Positions 32,990 through 45,069 are shown, counted from the first letter of the stretch. The stretch: 64,000 bases of DNA from Ligula intestinalis (GCA_036362985.1 JAYGXS010000003.1:82826534-82890533), one strand, 5' to 3'. Made by a program: numbers and translations. Notes: generated by a model from the letters alone, not told the origin.

Positions 32990-34790
32990 TGCAATTTTTC
33001 TTGTTAAGAAAGTTATTGTTGACCTAAGCTTCAGTCCATCACAGCACAAAATGCTTGCATTAAGCCTGGAACCCAGGAAATCATGAACAGTTCCAGTGAA
33101 AGAATTAAGACAAACTAAATCAACCGACACAGCAATGCCTCGGTTTTACGGATTGCCCAAAATCGAAAAACCCGACGTCCCACTCCGGCAAATCGTGGCA
33201 TTAAAAGGCAGCCTACTTATACGATACCCAAATGGATGTGACAAAGACTCAACTTCCTCCGAGAGGGCTCGACTATCTCAATCAATTCGGTCTCCCAATT
33301 TGTAGCCGCTATTTGGGGGAGAACAGTTCAAGCAGATAAAACCATGGTATCTTCTGATGTCGTTTCAACATTCACATCCATTCCTGTGGACCTGACACGC
33401 GACGTGCTACGCAAACGACTCGAAGAGAAATACCACGAATCGATGAATCCTCTAAAAATGGACTATAAAATGCAATTTTTTTGTCTTCTGACAAAAGCAT
33501 TTTCTCACGTTTGATGGCCGAACATACGAAGAGAACAAAAAGACAACAGTGGGATCCTCAATTTTAGTCTTATCGCAGAACTGGTCTTATAAGAGCTGTA
33601 AAAATTCACCTTCAACCAAGCTGAACCAGCATTCTGGTGTGAGCACGTGGACGATACTTTCGTCATAATCGAACGGAGCAGGCTAGCAGACTACCAAAAC
33701 CTGCTTAACGGCATCTTTACCGACAGTTAATTCACAAAGGAAGAAGATAAGGCCAAACAACTACCATTCCCGGATGTTCTCGTCACGCGCAGACCCAACG
33801 GAGAACTCGGCACTACTGTTTATAGAAAGGTGACTAAAACAACATAGGCGTTCAGCTTCCATAGCAACCATCCAATAGTGCATAAACATGACTGTATTAG
33901 AGCAGTGTTTTAGAGAGTTAAGACACACTGCAGTGAACCGGAGGGGTGAGTGCAAGAACTAAAATACCTTCGTGACCAACTGGCCAGGAGTGGGTACCCG
34001 AACAGCTTCGTCAGGCCCTGCCACCATACGCGTCCACGGGGAACAAAGGAATGTGAGCCACCAACGTTTTGGCACCCTCTACCATACCTTGAAAAATTGT
34101 CAGAATCAACTGAGCTTTTTGCTGCAGAGCTCGGTATGGGTACTGCCCATCGCCCGACAGCTACCATGCGTTCACGAGTCATGCAAATAAAGGACCTGTT
34201 GGATGAAGGTGAGCAGTCTGGTGTCTTTTATCAGGTGCCATGTCGCGATTGGGCTTGCAATTATATGGGGCAAACTGGGCGATGACATAGCTCGCAAATA
34301 ACAGAGCACAAACGGGCAGTGTATAAAGGCGACTTCCTGCCCCAGATCGCTTTGAAAGAAGGCCAACAATTCGACTTTTCAGGCATACGGATAATGGCTG
34401 AGTCAGTAATAAGACTGGTCGAGAACTGCTGAAAGCCTGGGTGTCAGATCCTAACTCCATCAACAGGCATGTGGATAAGCCGCCCTGTTGGTTTGTCATC
34501 CGCACTCGTGACCGGAAACCGTGGTCGAGTTCCCGTAAAAACATGCAGGCTGTCACCTCAAGGTTACACGCCACAACTACAGGAATGCACGTAGACGACA
34601 CACGATAAGACAGCATGAGAATGGACCTGGCGTGGACATTGACCAATCACAAGTAGGAACCCCCCCTCCTAACTTATTTACGCGTAGCTAACTTTTGCTC
34701 TTTCTCTTTTTCTCTGACGATGACTTTTCGTGTGGAGTCGAAGGCTCAGGCAAATAAGATTATCGTTCCAGAGATCTCGTGTTTTGCTTC
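32990..34790 (+). pseudogene. Penelope-like retroelement, RT plus GIY-YIG, degenerate
   Basis: The most complete PLE in the window. Blocks in order on the plus strand: PRFYGLPKIEKPDVPLRQIV (33,138 on); after a frameshift MVSSDVVSTFTSIPVDL with the RT motif-A Asp at 33,356-33,358; FDGRTYEENKKTTVGS; WCEHVDDTFVII with the motif-C Asp pair at 33,650-33,655; LPFPDVLVTRRPNGEL; SFHSNHP; AHRPTATMRSRVMQIKDLL; the endonuclease CRDWACNYMGQTGR (34,240-34,282) ending at a TGA where Arg is expected; a QFDFSGIRIMAES block; SDPNSINRHVD; and the short tail before 34,790. Several stops and at least two frameshifts leave it inactive. The two RT Asp motifs survive. N-terminal sequence before 32,990 is not recognisable. 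Confidence 0.85.
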
Positions 34791-36803
34791 TATACAAAAC
34801 GAACCTTGGGCACAAATGTTTGCTTCTACAGTAGGTCACATATGTGATGCAAGGTTGGGGATTGAGGGATTTTACACAAACTTGAGGTCATTTATTAAGT
34901 TCATTGGGTTATCTTGAGGCGCAAAATGCTGTTTACTAGAAATGAATTCCGTTCACGTCGGTATACTTTGAGAACATATAGGCAGAAATTGGCGAAATCC
35001 AACGTTTGTTGATAACCAAGGAATTGCATACGCTATTAAGCACTGCGGAAAAAAGATTCATATTTTTGCGTGCTGAAGTTTAAAAAAACATTCACAAGGA
35101 GCAGAAAAAGGTTATTTATATTTGGTCAATACAGAGAAAATTTTGTTTTGCGTCCATGAAATTGAGGTTAGTTTACTAACGAGATACAGGACTAGAGTCG
35201 AGAATAAGTTGATGAATCTAGTTAAGAAATATTTGCTCTAGAAATATGTTACGTTTTGTGTCCTAAATGTGAGTAATACACTTACAAGACGCAATCATGT
35301 GTTTTATTATGCTAAAATTAGTAGGCCTTTTTGACCTAAGATGGACTTCCTCGTAATCACATACAACATGTTGACGGAAATCAAAAAAATATCAAAATTC
35401 TAAGCGGAAGAAGTAGAAGATTACCATATTTAAGGATATTGGATGATATTTTGGATCACTCTGTTGTCCAACAAAAATCAACTAATACTGCCCTGAAGTA
35501 AAAGAACGCATTAAAAAACTTCTCTGGTTTACGTAAAAAATGTAAGTTCTTTCAGTTCCAGCGCAATATTTTTCTCTCATTTTTATGAAAGTCAAAAACC
35601 AGTCAACATATGCCATTTTGCTGTTGACTTTAAATTCGAAAAACCTATCGTTCACAGATATCCGACTTCAAAATGTCTAACTAAAGCACTTTTTAAGGAG
35701 ACAACTTGTTCAGAAAAGTTTTTAATTTATCCTAGTCGTATTCATTTTTGGCTTTTTTTTGTGCAAATAAATTTTTCTCGGCAATTAGAGTTGACATGTT
35801 TGACGATTCTAAAGTAATGACGCACACAGGCAGCTATCAAATGAGGAATATTTAAATACACATTATTTAGGTAAATGGTTTTAAGCGATTTCATATTTCC
35901 AAGTTTTTGGTAAAAAGGTTGAAAAAAATCCGTATTTATGGACAAACAAAGCAAAACTGTGAAACTCGTAAAGTTTTCAGAGCATTTCCAAAAGAGTTTG
36001 CTGCTCATCGCACACGAACTCTCAAATAAACTTTTAAAAAAATGTGACAAATGGAAATGTCATTCAACATACACAAGATGGTATAAATTTGATAACAATT
36101 ACAACCGTTATCTAACGTTTTAGTAAACAGCCAGCCTATTCATGTGTGGCCATCAATGTATTCTTATTCCGCTCGACAGCCGGAATGTGATTTCCATGGT
36201 AAAGTTTTTTTGCAATTGTAATTAGAAATTAATGTAAAGCACGCAAGAATCTTTTCGTGCATTAAAAACGGAAATGTGTCCGAAGATTCAAAATTTTGAA
36301 ACAACTGTACCTAAGGTGACTACATCTATTTCTGACACATTAAGAACAATTCAAAATGTTATTGCAAAACATTGAGCTGAAAAGATTTTGTATTTGTGCT
36401 TTTTCTATATAACCTTCCCATCCTTTTCCATTCCCATGCTTTAAACGCACTTTATTTCACATTGCACTAGTAAATTTTCATATTGCAATTTCTTAAGTTT
36501 GCAGATTTTTGTGAAAAATAATATTTTTCTATGCTATTAAATAGTAATTTCTCAACCAAACTCGGACTTTTTTTACTTATAGTTCTAACTTTACTGCTTA
36601 ATTAGTTTAGGGGCACATCTCGTAAGCTGACTCCTTAAAAAATGACTTCTATTGCGTTTTTGAACTTATTGCATGAGATCGTCCACTAACTGTATTTACA
36701 TATGCATTTACCTATGCGATAAAAGCAGTGGCCGAAGAAGACGCAACATGCCGACACATGCGAAAGATTGATAATTATTCGCTAATCGGAATTGACTGGG
36801 CAA
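34791..36803. other. AT-rich non-coding sequence
   Basis: No gene recognised. Near 36,735-36,790 a stretch (CATGCCGACACATGCGAAAGATTGATA) resembles 53,213-53,240, so another piece of a dispersed family ends against the inverted-repeat boundary. Confidence 0.4.
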
Positions 36804-37359
36804 GGGCACTCATAGCTTCAGTTTATATGAACGTGTATGAAACCATGTTACAAATATATCCTTAACAATACCAGTTGCAATGTCAAAACCACGGCCAATT
36901 TTCTTCCAGGTTTTCTTGTGAATGACGACTGGGCTGCCTTGTGACACGTAAGAATTTTGGCTAGTAGTCCGTAGATCTGACAGTAAGCAATTATGTATAC
37001 TCTTTTTGAAAGCATAATAAAACAACTTAATTAAGCTCCAAAGCTATAGATTTTACGATATTGATAATTTAATAAAAGGTCCTATACAATGTATCTGGAG
37101 GAGCTGAGTCTATTTTTAACCCTTAAGGACAAATGAAATAGTCAAAGTAATGAAAAGTTCGCAATTCAGGTATTTGCAGGCGTGCTGTCTCGTCCAAATA
37201 TACTAGTGCTTATGTACAGAACTGACATAGATTAGGATAGTACGAAGTCTCATCAACTTCAGCATGCTTTTAAATTATCTCACCACCTTCCTGTAGCTTG
37301 ACTATCGTCCGTAAAGAGAAGTTAGTCTAAAATATCTATGCAATTTAAACAGCACCACA

Positions 37360-37572
37360 TTAGTTTACTGGATTTACATAGAGCCAAAACCGGTAATATC
37401 CGCCCAATTGACACCCCACTCTATTGTAGCATGTGCAGTCCCGTAAAATGTTAACAATTTTGAAAGAATTGTCTTGAGGGACGCCATAAATGTGACCTTG
37501 AAAATTACTATAAGCGAAAGCAGCTTCGTCATTATTTGATGAAAATAAATCTACCTTAGAATTATTTCCCAA
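37360..37572 (-). CDS. Hypothetical ORF in inverted-repeat arm
   Basis: Seventy codons, MGNNSKVDLF at the start and a Cys-bearing DCTCYNRVGCQLGGYYRFW segment that looks more protein-like than most ORFs here. A CGCTTATAG acceptor-like site inside could start a spliced exon in the same frame. No family recognised. The partner ORF at 47,921-48,133 differs by a few residues, which may only reflect the recent duplication. Confidence 0.2.
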   Translation of the reverse strand: MGNNSKVDLFSSNNDEAAFAYSNFQGHIYGVPQDNSFKIVNILRDCTCYNRVGCQLGGYYRFWLYVNPVN

Positions 37573-39329
37573 AAGCAGCCTACATAGAGTTTACAAGGTG
37601 TAAGTGTTACATCGCTACGCAATGCTCCTTAAAAACTTGGAAAATCTAAAGTCTAAAATTTGCATTTAAAATGAACGCGCTAAGCATGCTTTAACCCTAA
37701 CGAGCTGCAATCTTATACCCTTGAGTTGTTTTTATGGCAAATCAGATTTGGCCAGACTTTGGCAAAATTTTCATTCCTCGGCATCAGTGTACAAAGGCCA
37801 ACTGTTCCATCGTAAGACTTTCGCGTATTGTACACTTTCCTCATCACCTAGCTTGCAACAAAACTTCGCAAGGGTAACTCAAACGTATGTCACGAGTGTT
37901 TTGGTGTTCGTTGGTAAACCTATAAACTATGCATATCCCACGTAGCATTAAACAGCTACCAGCTCATGACATTACCATTATTTTTTTCATTTTGAACTTT
38001 TTTTTATCTTTACGCGTTCTTTTCAGTTTTTGCACATACTTGTCTTTTTTATGAAACGTTTTGAAATTTTAGACAATGTTCAAAGTTCACCATTGTTTTT
38101 GTGTTTAATATTTCTCAAAAAAGAAACAAACCTCTCAGTCCTTATTCGCCATTGCTGGAAACAGTAAAGGTTTCACAGGGAATCCGGAAATTTTACACAC
38201 AATTTTAAGGCAAGCGTTATTTTGTTCGACCAAAACGATAAGCAATCAAGGGTAACATTGACCTCCTGAATGCAAAAGTCATCGAACAGTCGTGATTCGG
38301 GAGCAGTAAATGGCGTCAAACCCAAACCTATCTTGACAATTGACATTATCTTGACTTTGTTTACAAAAAACTGCATCAAGATGCAACTATACCAACCAAA
38401 ACGTCATCTTATTGGCGTGTTGAATTTTAAAACCGTTTGTTGCAAACTTCTCTGAAAAATCAATTTTGGAAGTGCACTATGATGTCTGCTGAGAAATGTG
38501 TTTATATGACCACTAACAACCAACAAGATTACTGTGTTCCAAGAGGTCAAACTTTTCCACAAATTCCAGGTGAATATGCTTAAGTCTAGAAACAGATAAT
38601 CAGCGTTCTGTGGAACCTTGACGAAGTGCTTCATTTTACAGCTGCTGCCACTGGTAAATATGCACACTTTACTCCATTAGGGCAGTACCAAATTTCCAGT
38701 TTGATGTTGTTGAAATTCTTTTACATTTGACCTAAAGCTCTGTAACTGCACTCTCTAGCTACTTTTATGTAGTATAAGACACAGTTTGCATGCAAACACA
38801 AGCCTTTTATATTTATTACCATCGGCATACATCATCAGGATGGTCATCGTTGCAAGTAACTTAGCATATGAGCTGTAACTGTGACATCTGATGATTCTGC
38901 GTGTGAGAATCTGAAACACCCCGATTTATCGATCACATTCTCAAATTATTAACTGTGCCTTTTCCTTTGCCATTTTGCTTCTATGAAAGTGTCTGCATGA
39001 GGACGCAGTACATGTGCACTAATACTACTAGTAGGAAACCAAAAACACCTCAAAAGTTGTTATTTCCCTGTCGTGATGCAATATGAGGCGGAAAACAGCT
39101 AACAGAAATATTAAAGGCGCATTGTAGACTAGTGTATTTAAAGGACATAAAGGAAAGCCTTGCACGAACGTCACAAATTGCTACTTTTTTCAATAAAGTG
39201 GTGTCCGACTGAATTTAAGAAATGTCACCTGCCTGAGACGGCCTGCAACAGGTTAGTATTAGCTTCATCAAAGCAACTAGGACCCATTTAACCCGCATTA
39301 AGCTCAGTCCACCAGCCACGCTCCGGACA

Positions 39330-40300
39330 GTGACTCAACCGATTGGCCGAAATTTGAGAGGGGGCCTACCATTTCCGCGTCCTCAACTCCTACTCCCCGA
39401 ACGTGGTTCTAGTCGAAGGGGTTGTGTGCATGACCCAAGGCATGACTATGCCCTACTCACACCTCCCCTTACTTACCCAACCACTCCTTCAAATTCCTAT
39501 CCCTACCCCCTTCTACATGCAAAACACGGCGGCCGCGTTGTCACTGGCCGAACAATCCACAGGTCCAAAACTGTGATAATGCACCAATAGTCACCCAATG
39601 TCAGTGAAAACTATGAAAACTATTACAAGACGCGAAGGCACAAATTCACCAAATGGTGCATGCGCAAACAAAACGAACGCCAGAATGGACCGACTCCACC
39701 ACGAGCGATTCTGCACGTCAAAACATATCGGAGGAAGTCGGCCGTTTTCTCGCATCAGTTAGAGTTGGAGCAGGAGGCAATAATTAGACTTCAGGTAGCG
39801 AAACTAAAAGACCCACTGTCATGGCAAGGAGCATCCGGAATCACCTTTCTGATCTGGTGCAGTTTTGTAAAAATGATATACGTCGGAGAAAGGGGAAGAA
39901 TTATCGAGTCGCGAATTGCCGAGCACGTGATAGCTTTCCGAAAAAAAAGGCAACCAGTTCTCACGACGCGGCTTATTCGGCGAGACCCGACGAGAATATG
40001 AAATTCTATCAGGCCGTAATTTTCGCAAGGTAGACAATCCTTTGAAAGCCAAGTTGTTTGAATCATGGTTAACAGGCCTCAGTCTGTAAACAAGTTAAAT
40101 CATTTATCCAATCCATTTTTGGTACCGATGATAAGTAAAGCCAAAATATTAGATAATTATGGAGCGCAAAGACGAGCGAATTTACTAATCTCAGCGTCAG
40201 GGATCCAGATGGTCAAGGCCGAACCCAGGCCGACGGATTTATTAAGTAATTTTTCTCCGATCTGTTTCAGGATGTACCCACCCTGCATCATTGTATGATA
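39330..40300 (+). pseudogene. PLE GIY-YIG tail in the left arm
   Basis: The open stretch 39,660-40,001 contains EAIIRLQVAKLKDPL (equivalent to HRPEATIRR...KDPLP elsewhere), then WCSFVKMIYVGERGR and ESRIAEHVIAF, a recognisable endonuclease start. A frameshift follows, then KLFESWLTGLQSVNKLNHLS. There is no RT. The same piece, progressively more decayed, recurs at 41,990-42,660 and 43,390-43,660, and inverted at 45,190-46,160. Confidence 0.7.
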
Positions 40301-40377
40301 GCGAGATTATTAGAACCCCAATTGTATATGTTACCGGCTAACTATTACCAACGATGGTATTTTACCGAAAACACAGA

Positions 40378-40423
40378 CCAGATGGCGAAGCGTTTTGGCC
40401 TATTTAGGCCTCATCAGGCGAAA
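40378..40423 (-). ncRNA. Hammerhead-like core (foldback left arm)
   Basis: On the minus strand CTGATGAG (40,410-40,417) is followed by GCC-TAAATA-GGC as stem-loop II, then CAAAACGCTTCG. The arrangement is very close to the known flatworm hammerhead order CUGAUGAG - stem II - GAAAC. The G of GAAAC is A here and stem I pairing is not obvious, so it is probably inactive. Duplicated at 45,070-45,115 (plus). Confidence 0.45.
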
Positions 40424-40574
40424 GTAGGTCAAATCTAGTCTAGCAGCGGAAATTACCGCTACGCCCGAGTTTTGAACTCGCGTCTCTTCGTTTGCCTCTG
40501 GCCGGAGAGACGCGATTTCAAAAGTCAGCGTGGCGGCAATTTCCGCTGCTACACTGGAGTTGACCTACTATCGC

Positions 40575-40612
40575 CTGATGAGGCCCAAAATAGGCCGTAA
40601 AGCTTCGCAATA
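40575..40612 (+). ncRNA. Hammerhead-like core (foldback right arm)
   Basis: CTGATGAG at 40,575 is followed by GCCCAAAATAGGC and CGTAAAGCTTCG. It is a sister of the motif in the left arm, with its own damage in the GAAAC box. Confidence 0.4.
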
Positions 40613-40665
40613 TGGTCTGTATTGTTGGCAAATACCACGAGAGATTTAATTTTAAGATATTACGA

Positions 40666-41850
40666 CCCACAGGCCGGTACTCAAGTAATTAGCCTACACG
40701 TGGGCAACAATCCTTTATAGGAGGAACCACTATTTGTCAAACGTATGTATTAGGGAAGCGGATGTCTATCATAACCAATACATATCCTACGCATGAAGTA
40801 GCTGTTTTTGCTACCGGCTGTTTTCTCCAATACCGGATGTGTTGAAATAAAAACCGGATTATAACTTATTGTATATCAGAACTATTTTTCCATTTATTTT
40901 ACCTTGATATTAAAAAACTATCTTTAATAAATATTTTTAATACATAGTGTGTAATATTTAATCATATTAGTCTTGATAGACTTTACACAGTAAGAAACAT
41001 GGTCCAAATAATGTCTCAGAATATTGAAAGTATTTTTTCAGGTTATTAACACTGAAAAGTCGAGAAGCATTCTTCATTGTTTCAAGAAGATATTATCTTC
41101 TTTGAATTGGAGCCTGCCTTCTCACATTTGATTTACTTTGCGAGAAGACCTCCTCGCAGGTGTTCGGGAAAGGAGAATAACTTGGTAAAAGTGTATTTAG
41201 TATGGAAACTTATCGTAGAATTCTTGAATGGAATGGTGCAAACGAACGTTGTCCATAACAATGATGGATTCCTCGTCGTCGTCAAGAATTTTTGGAACAG
41301 CTGCAAAAAAAAGTAAAGTATATTTCTATCTATTCTTGTCTAAGTGATTGCATCTGCTTGTTATCTTATGTAAATAGTTTTTTTAAGTGTTATAGCAGTT
41401 GTATTAATGTCTTTCTCATCCAGCGTCCCGATGTTCAGGGCAGACCGGCTTACTAACAGTCACCACTGTAAATGCACGCCGACCCTCACAAGCTTGAGCT
41501 GAACTGCGTTATAGTCCGGTGACCGATGACCCGCATTTTTTACCTTATTTAGTGCAAACGTGAGCTCATCATCAGACCACCAAACCACGGCCTTTGATGC
41601 CACCAATCGCGCACCCTAAAAACCAGCCAGCCAGCCAGTCACTCAGAAACAAACTGACCCAATCCCGTAAAAGCCCATTTCTCCTAGATCGCTCCTGAAC
41701 TGTTGAATCATCCAGAAACTGCTGCTCACGCCCTCACAGATGACCGGAACTGGTCATTTATGAGTCTCCCCCTGCCCCCCTCTATGTCCTTACTCTTCGC
41801 GTACTCCTCTCCCACCCAACACTGCGTTCTCTCTCTCCCCTTCCCCTACA
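40666..41850 (+). repeat. Flank of PLE tail unit 1, with unique sequence
   Basis: About 40,690-41,300 matches 42,750-43,300 (for example ACCGGATGTGTTGAAATAAAAACCGG), so the PLE tail and this flank recur as a unit. From 41,400 to 41,850 the sequence is richer in G+C, with CCAGCCAGCCAGCCAG near 41,619. No gene is seen. Confidence 0.55.
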
Positions 41851-41858
41851 AAAGTTGA

Positions 41859-43300
41859 TTGGTTCCTACACCCTATAATGTTTGCTCGCTTATCGTTGAC
41901 GGTTTATCTCTGACGATGAACTCCCGCAAAAGCCCGAAAGCTCAGATAAATAAAATTAAAATTCCGGTGAACGAAAGTAATTCTTCTTCTAGACAAATTT
42001 TTAATCCCTCCCCTATTCTACATGCAAAAAACGTCGGCCGCTTTGTCATTGGCCTAACAATCCACCGGGCCGAAACTGTTATAATGTACCAAAAGTCACC
42101 CAGTGTCAGTTAAAATTATAAAAACAATTATAAGACGAGTAGGTGCAAGGTCGTCAAATGGTGCATGTGAAAAAATGAACGAAAAAATGCGACCGACTCC
42201 ATCACGAGCGATTCTGCACGTAAAAACCTATCGTAGGCCGTCGGCTATTTTCTCGCATCAGTAGGAGTTGGAGCCAAAGGCAATAATTAAGCTTCAGGTA
42301 GCGAAATTAGAGACCCACTGTCATGGTAAGGAGTATTTAGATTTGCCTGTCTGATCTTTTGCAGTTTCGAATAAAAGATATACGTCGAAAAATGTGGAAG
42401 ACTTTTCGAGTCGCGGATTGCCGAGCACGTGTCAGATATGCGGGAAAAAGGTAACCAGTTCTCAAGTCGCGGCTTATTCGGTGGGACCCGGCAAGAATTT
42501 GAAACTTGATCGGGCCGTGATTTTTACAAAGGTAGACAATTGTTTGAACGCCAAGTTTTTTGACTCATGGTTTACATTCCTCAGTCTGTAAACAAGTTAA
42601 TTTTTCTTTCCAATCCATTTTTGGTACCAATTATTAGTTAAGCCAATAAAAATTAGCTAATTATGGAGCACACAGACGAGCGTCAGGGATCCAGATGGCC
42701 AGGACCACATCATGTACGAGGCATTTACTTTCAAGATATCATGACCCACACGCCGGTACTCAAGGGTGTAGCGTACACATGGGCAGCAATCCTTTAAAGG
42801 GTGAACCGCTATTTGTCAAAGGTATGTAGTAGGGAAGCGAATAAATGTCATTACTAATACAACTCCTGCGTATGAAGTTGCCGTGTTTGCTACCGGCTTT
42901 TTTCTTCAAAACCGGATGTGTTGAAATAAAAACCGGATTATTACTGATTGTATATTAGAACTATTAACTCTATTTATTTAAGATTTTAAGTGAAAAACAA
43001 TCTTTTATAAATATTTAGAATACATAGCTTGATATATTTAATCATATAAATCTCGATGGCCATTAGATAGTGAGAAACGTGGTCCAAATAATGTCTGCAA
43101 ATAATATCTCCGAATGCTGAACCTAACTTTTCAAGTTATTTTCAGTGAAAAGTTGAGAATTATTCTTCATTTTTTCAAATAGATCTTCTATTCTTTGAAT
43201 TGGAGCCTGGCTTCTCATACTAGATTCAATTTGCAAGAAGACCTCGTTGGAGGGGTTCAGGAAAGGAGAATAACTTAATCAAAATGTATTTAGTATGAAA
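41859..43300 (+). pseudogene. PLE tail unit 2, strongly degraded
   Basis: Starts with a TCTCTGACGATGA tail end like that of the 33-34.8 kb element. A second copy of the 39.5-41.3 kb unit follows from about 41,990, including YVEKCGRLFESRIAEHVSDM (42,375-42,440), SVNK at 42,580 and the ACCGGATGTGTTG flank. Frameshifts throughout. Confidence 0.6.
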
Positions 43301-43369
43301 ACGAACGCTGTACCTGGCCTATGGCATGGCTACGCCGTACCCACACCCCCTCTCTCTCTCTCTTGAAGC

Positions 43370-43660
43370 TACCCTTACCGACTACATTCCTCCCTTTAAA
43401 TCCCCATCCCCCTATATATGCAAATAAACATCGGCCGCTTTGTCACCGGCCTAACAATCAACATGTTCAAAATTTTTATAATGCGCCCATAGTCACCCAG
43501 TGTGGAACACAATGCCCCCTGGATCACTGTCAACTGAAAACTATGAAAAAATTATTATAAGACACAAAAACACAATTTTACTAAATGATGCATGCGCTTA
43601 CTAAACAGGCGACAAAACGACGCCAACCACACCACGAGTGAGTCTGTACGTAAAAACATC
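43370..43660 (+). repeat. PLE tail unit 3, truncated
   Basis: Matches the first ~250 bp of units 1 and 2 (ACATCGGCCGCTTTGTCACC, CATAGTCACCCAGTGT) and then stops before the endonuclease part, giving way to a hammerhead-like module and a mariner-like fragment. Confidence 0.55.
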
Positions 43661-43711
43661 TCGGAGACCAGAAGAAGAGGACGTGATCATTGGAACACGA
43701 GTTTTATTTTT

Positions 43712-43750
43712 CTGACGTTTCGAATTCCGTCAGGAATACTTAATCATAGG
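43712..43750 (-). ncRNA. Hammerhead-like motif with intact GAAAC-GTC
   Basis: On the minus strand: CCTATGAT (a damaged CTGATGA box), stem-loop GTATTCC-TGAC-GGAATTC, then GAAACGTCAG. Compared with 12,837-12,873, this copy keeps the GAAAC and cleavage-site side and has lost the other box. Confidence 0.4.
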
Positions 43751-43787
43751 TGATAGTAGCACAGTCATAATCATACGCAAATTCAAA

Positions 43788-44036
43788 TATACAGGGTGTC
43801 CCAAAAATGTATACACATTTTAAACAATTGCAAACTTTGTGTTTAATGTAATCTGAGTATTCCAAAAGTGTAAAATTATTTATAAGTATCATTTTATTGT
43901 TTTTTTTTCACTGCATTTTCTCGAACTGACGTCCGGACACTGCTGACAACGCGAAGCAATGAAATCGCACGCACCATGAAACAATTCCATTCGTATTTGG
44001 GCGCATTCATGTTCAATGACTTCTATCTTCCTCAAT
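43788..44036 (-). mobile_element. Truncated mariner/Tc1-like element end
   Basis: Begins after TA with CAGGGTGTCCCAAAAATG, a terminal repeat type common in mariner-related transposons. On the minus strand the adjoining sequence reads IEHECAQIRMELFHGACDF then IASRCQQC before a stop, plausible for a transposase C-terminus just inside the terminus. The other end and the catalytic domain are absent. Confidence 0.5.
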
Positions 44037-44979
44037 TATTTAAAATATAGTTAAAATGCTGAGAAAAACAATAAAATGTTATTTTTACATTTTTTAAAAT
44101 AAAAAAATTATAGTGAGCATCAAGCTTACAAGTGTTTAAAATATATTTAATTTTTTTGGAAAACCTGTATTTTATAGAAAACACAAACGATAAAGTTATT
44201 TCTTGCAATCTTTTGCATAGAAAATTAAGCCTTCTACGTTTTTTACGGCACTTCTGCTCCATAAGATCCGAACGATGCTTTTGTTATGTAACTTTCTGGT
44301 TGTATGTAGGTTTCGACCACATGGTGTACACTGGGCTTTGTGGGCGTGTGAAACAGTGAGTGAGATAGATTCGGCACAAACTGCATCTCATTTTAATCCC
44401 GCGCAGGTAATTGTCCGTGCAGCGCGTTGTTACTAAGCATGCAAGAGATCCCACTGAAACGATGCGACCGAACAGGAAGTCCCAGAGTGTGTGAACTGGG
44501 CTCCAAACTGTCATTTATATCCTCCTACTGCGGTGAAATCCTCGTCAGATGAAGGATGCGACCGGCTGGAGTATAATGGGTGTGTGGACACGGAGGCCGA
44601 GGCTGTATGAATTGAGATCAATACCTCCACTTCCATCCTTTCACAGTCTTGTCAGGAAGCAAAGTCCAGGGTTGTACGCACAGGAACGGATCTTGCCATG
44701 TCCCCTATAAGCATCCACCTCCACTTCGAGTCTTTTCACGGGGCACAGGCTGGGGAAGAATGAGAGAGAATGCGGTAGATGGAGCGAGGGTATTCTCTAA
44801 CACCAAATCACCTGAACGTCATCACGTTCCCCTTCAGTCTGTTGAAGCACGCAGTGAACATCTTCGAAACCGATTACCAAATTTAAATTCAGGGGTACCA
44901 AATCTTTACCTGCTTATTTTTATAATAAATATAATTATGCATTTGTTCCGTAGGGGTAATTTAAGTTTCAAGGGGATAG
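44037..44979. other. Unique sequence inside the inverted-repeat spacer
   Basis: From 44,270 to 44,880 G+C is clearly higher than in the surroundings. An ORF at 44,649-45,053 runs into the right arm and shows no domain. No repeat partner is seen in the window. Confidence 0.35.
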
Positions 44980-45069
44980 GCGTCTCTCCGGCCAGAGGCA
45001 AACGAAGAGACGCGAGTTCAAAACTCGGGCGTACCGGTAATTTCCGCTGCTAGACTAGATTTGACCTAC

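Larger units (their letters stand above)
36804..40513 (+). repeat. Large inverted repeat, left arm (~3.7 kb)
   Basis: Nearly identical in reverse complement to 44,980-48,690, with axis at about 42,747. Matching ORF pairs, all short, include 36,810-37,025/48,469-48,684 (identical), 37,360-37,572/47,921-48,133, 38,404-38,667/46,826-47,089 and 39,660-40,001/45,492-45,833. The high similarity means their preservation is no evidence of selection. The outer ends stop at GGGCACTC/GAGTGCCC. The inner ends stop at the apex of a hairpin (40,480-40,513). Confidence 0.9.
40350..40665. mobile_element. Foldback of two inverted hammerhead-bearing ends
   Basis: About 130-150 bp arms pair around 40,496: CAGCGGAAATTACCGC with GCGGCAATTTCCGCTG, TTGACCTACT with AGTAGGTCAA, GGCCTATTTAGGCC near GGCCCAAAATAGGCC, and ATGGTATTTTACC near GGCAAATACCA. 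A tight inner hairpin GCGTCTCT (40,480) and AGAGACGC (40,506) caps it. Each arm carries a hammerhead-like core. It probably represents two PLE-type terminal repeats in inverted order. The left half lies in the large inverted-repeat arm; the right half does not. Confidence 0.65.

Noticed and set aside
36810..38667. Several ORFs perfectly or nearly conserved between the inverted arms
   Set aside because: The arms are recent duplicates, so identity says nothing about coding; no domain recognised.
44649..45053. 134-codon plus ORF
   Set aside because: Crosses the inner inverted-repeat junction and has no recognised domain.
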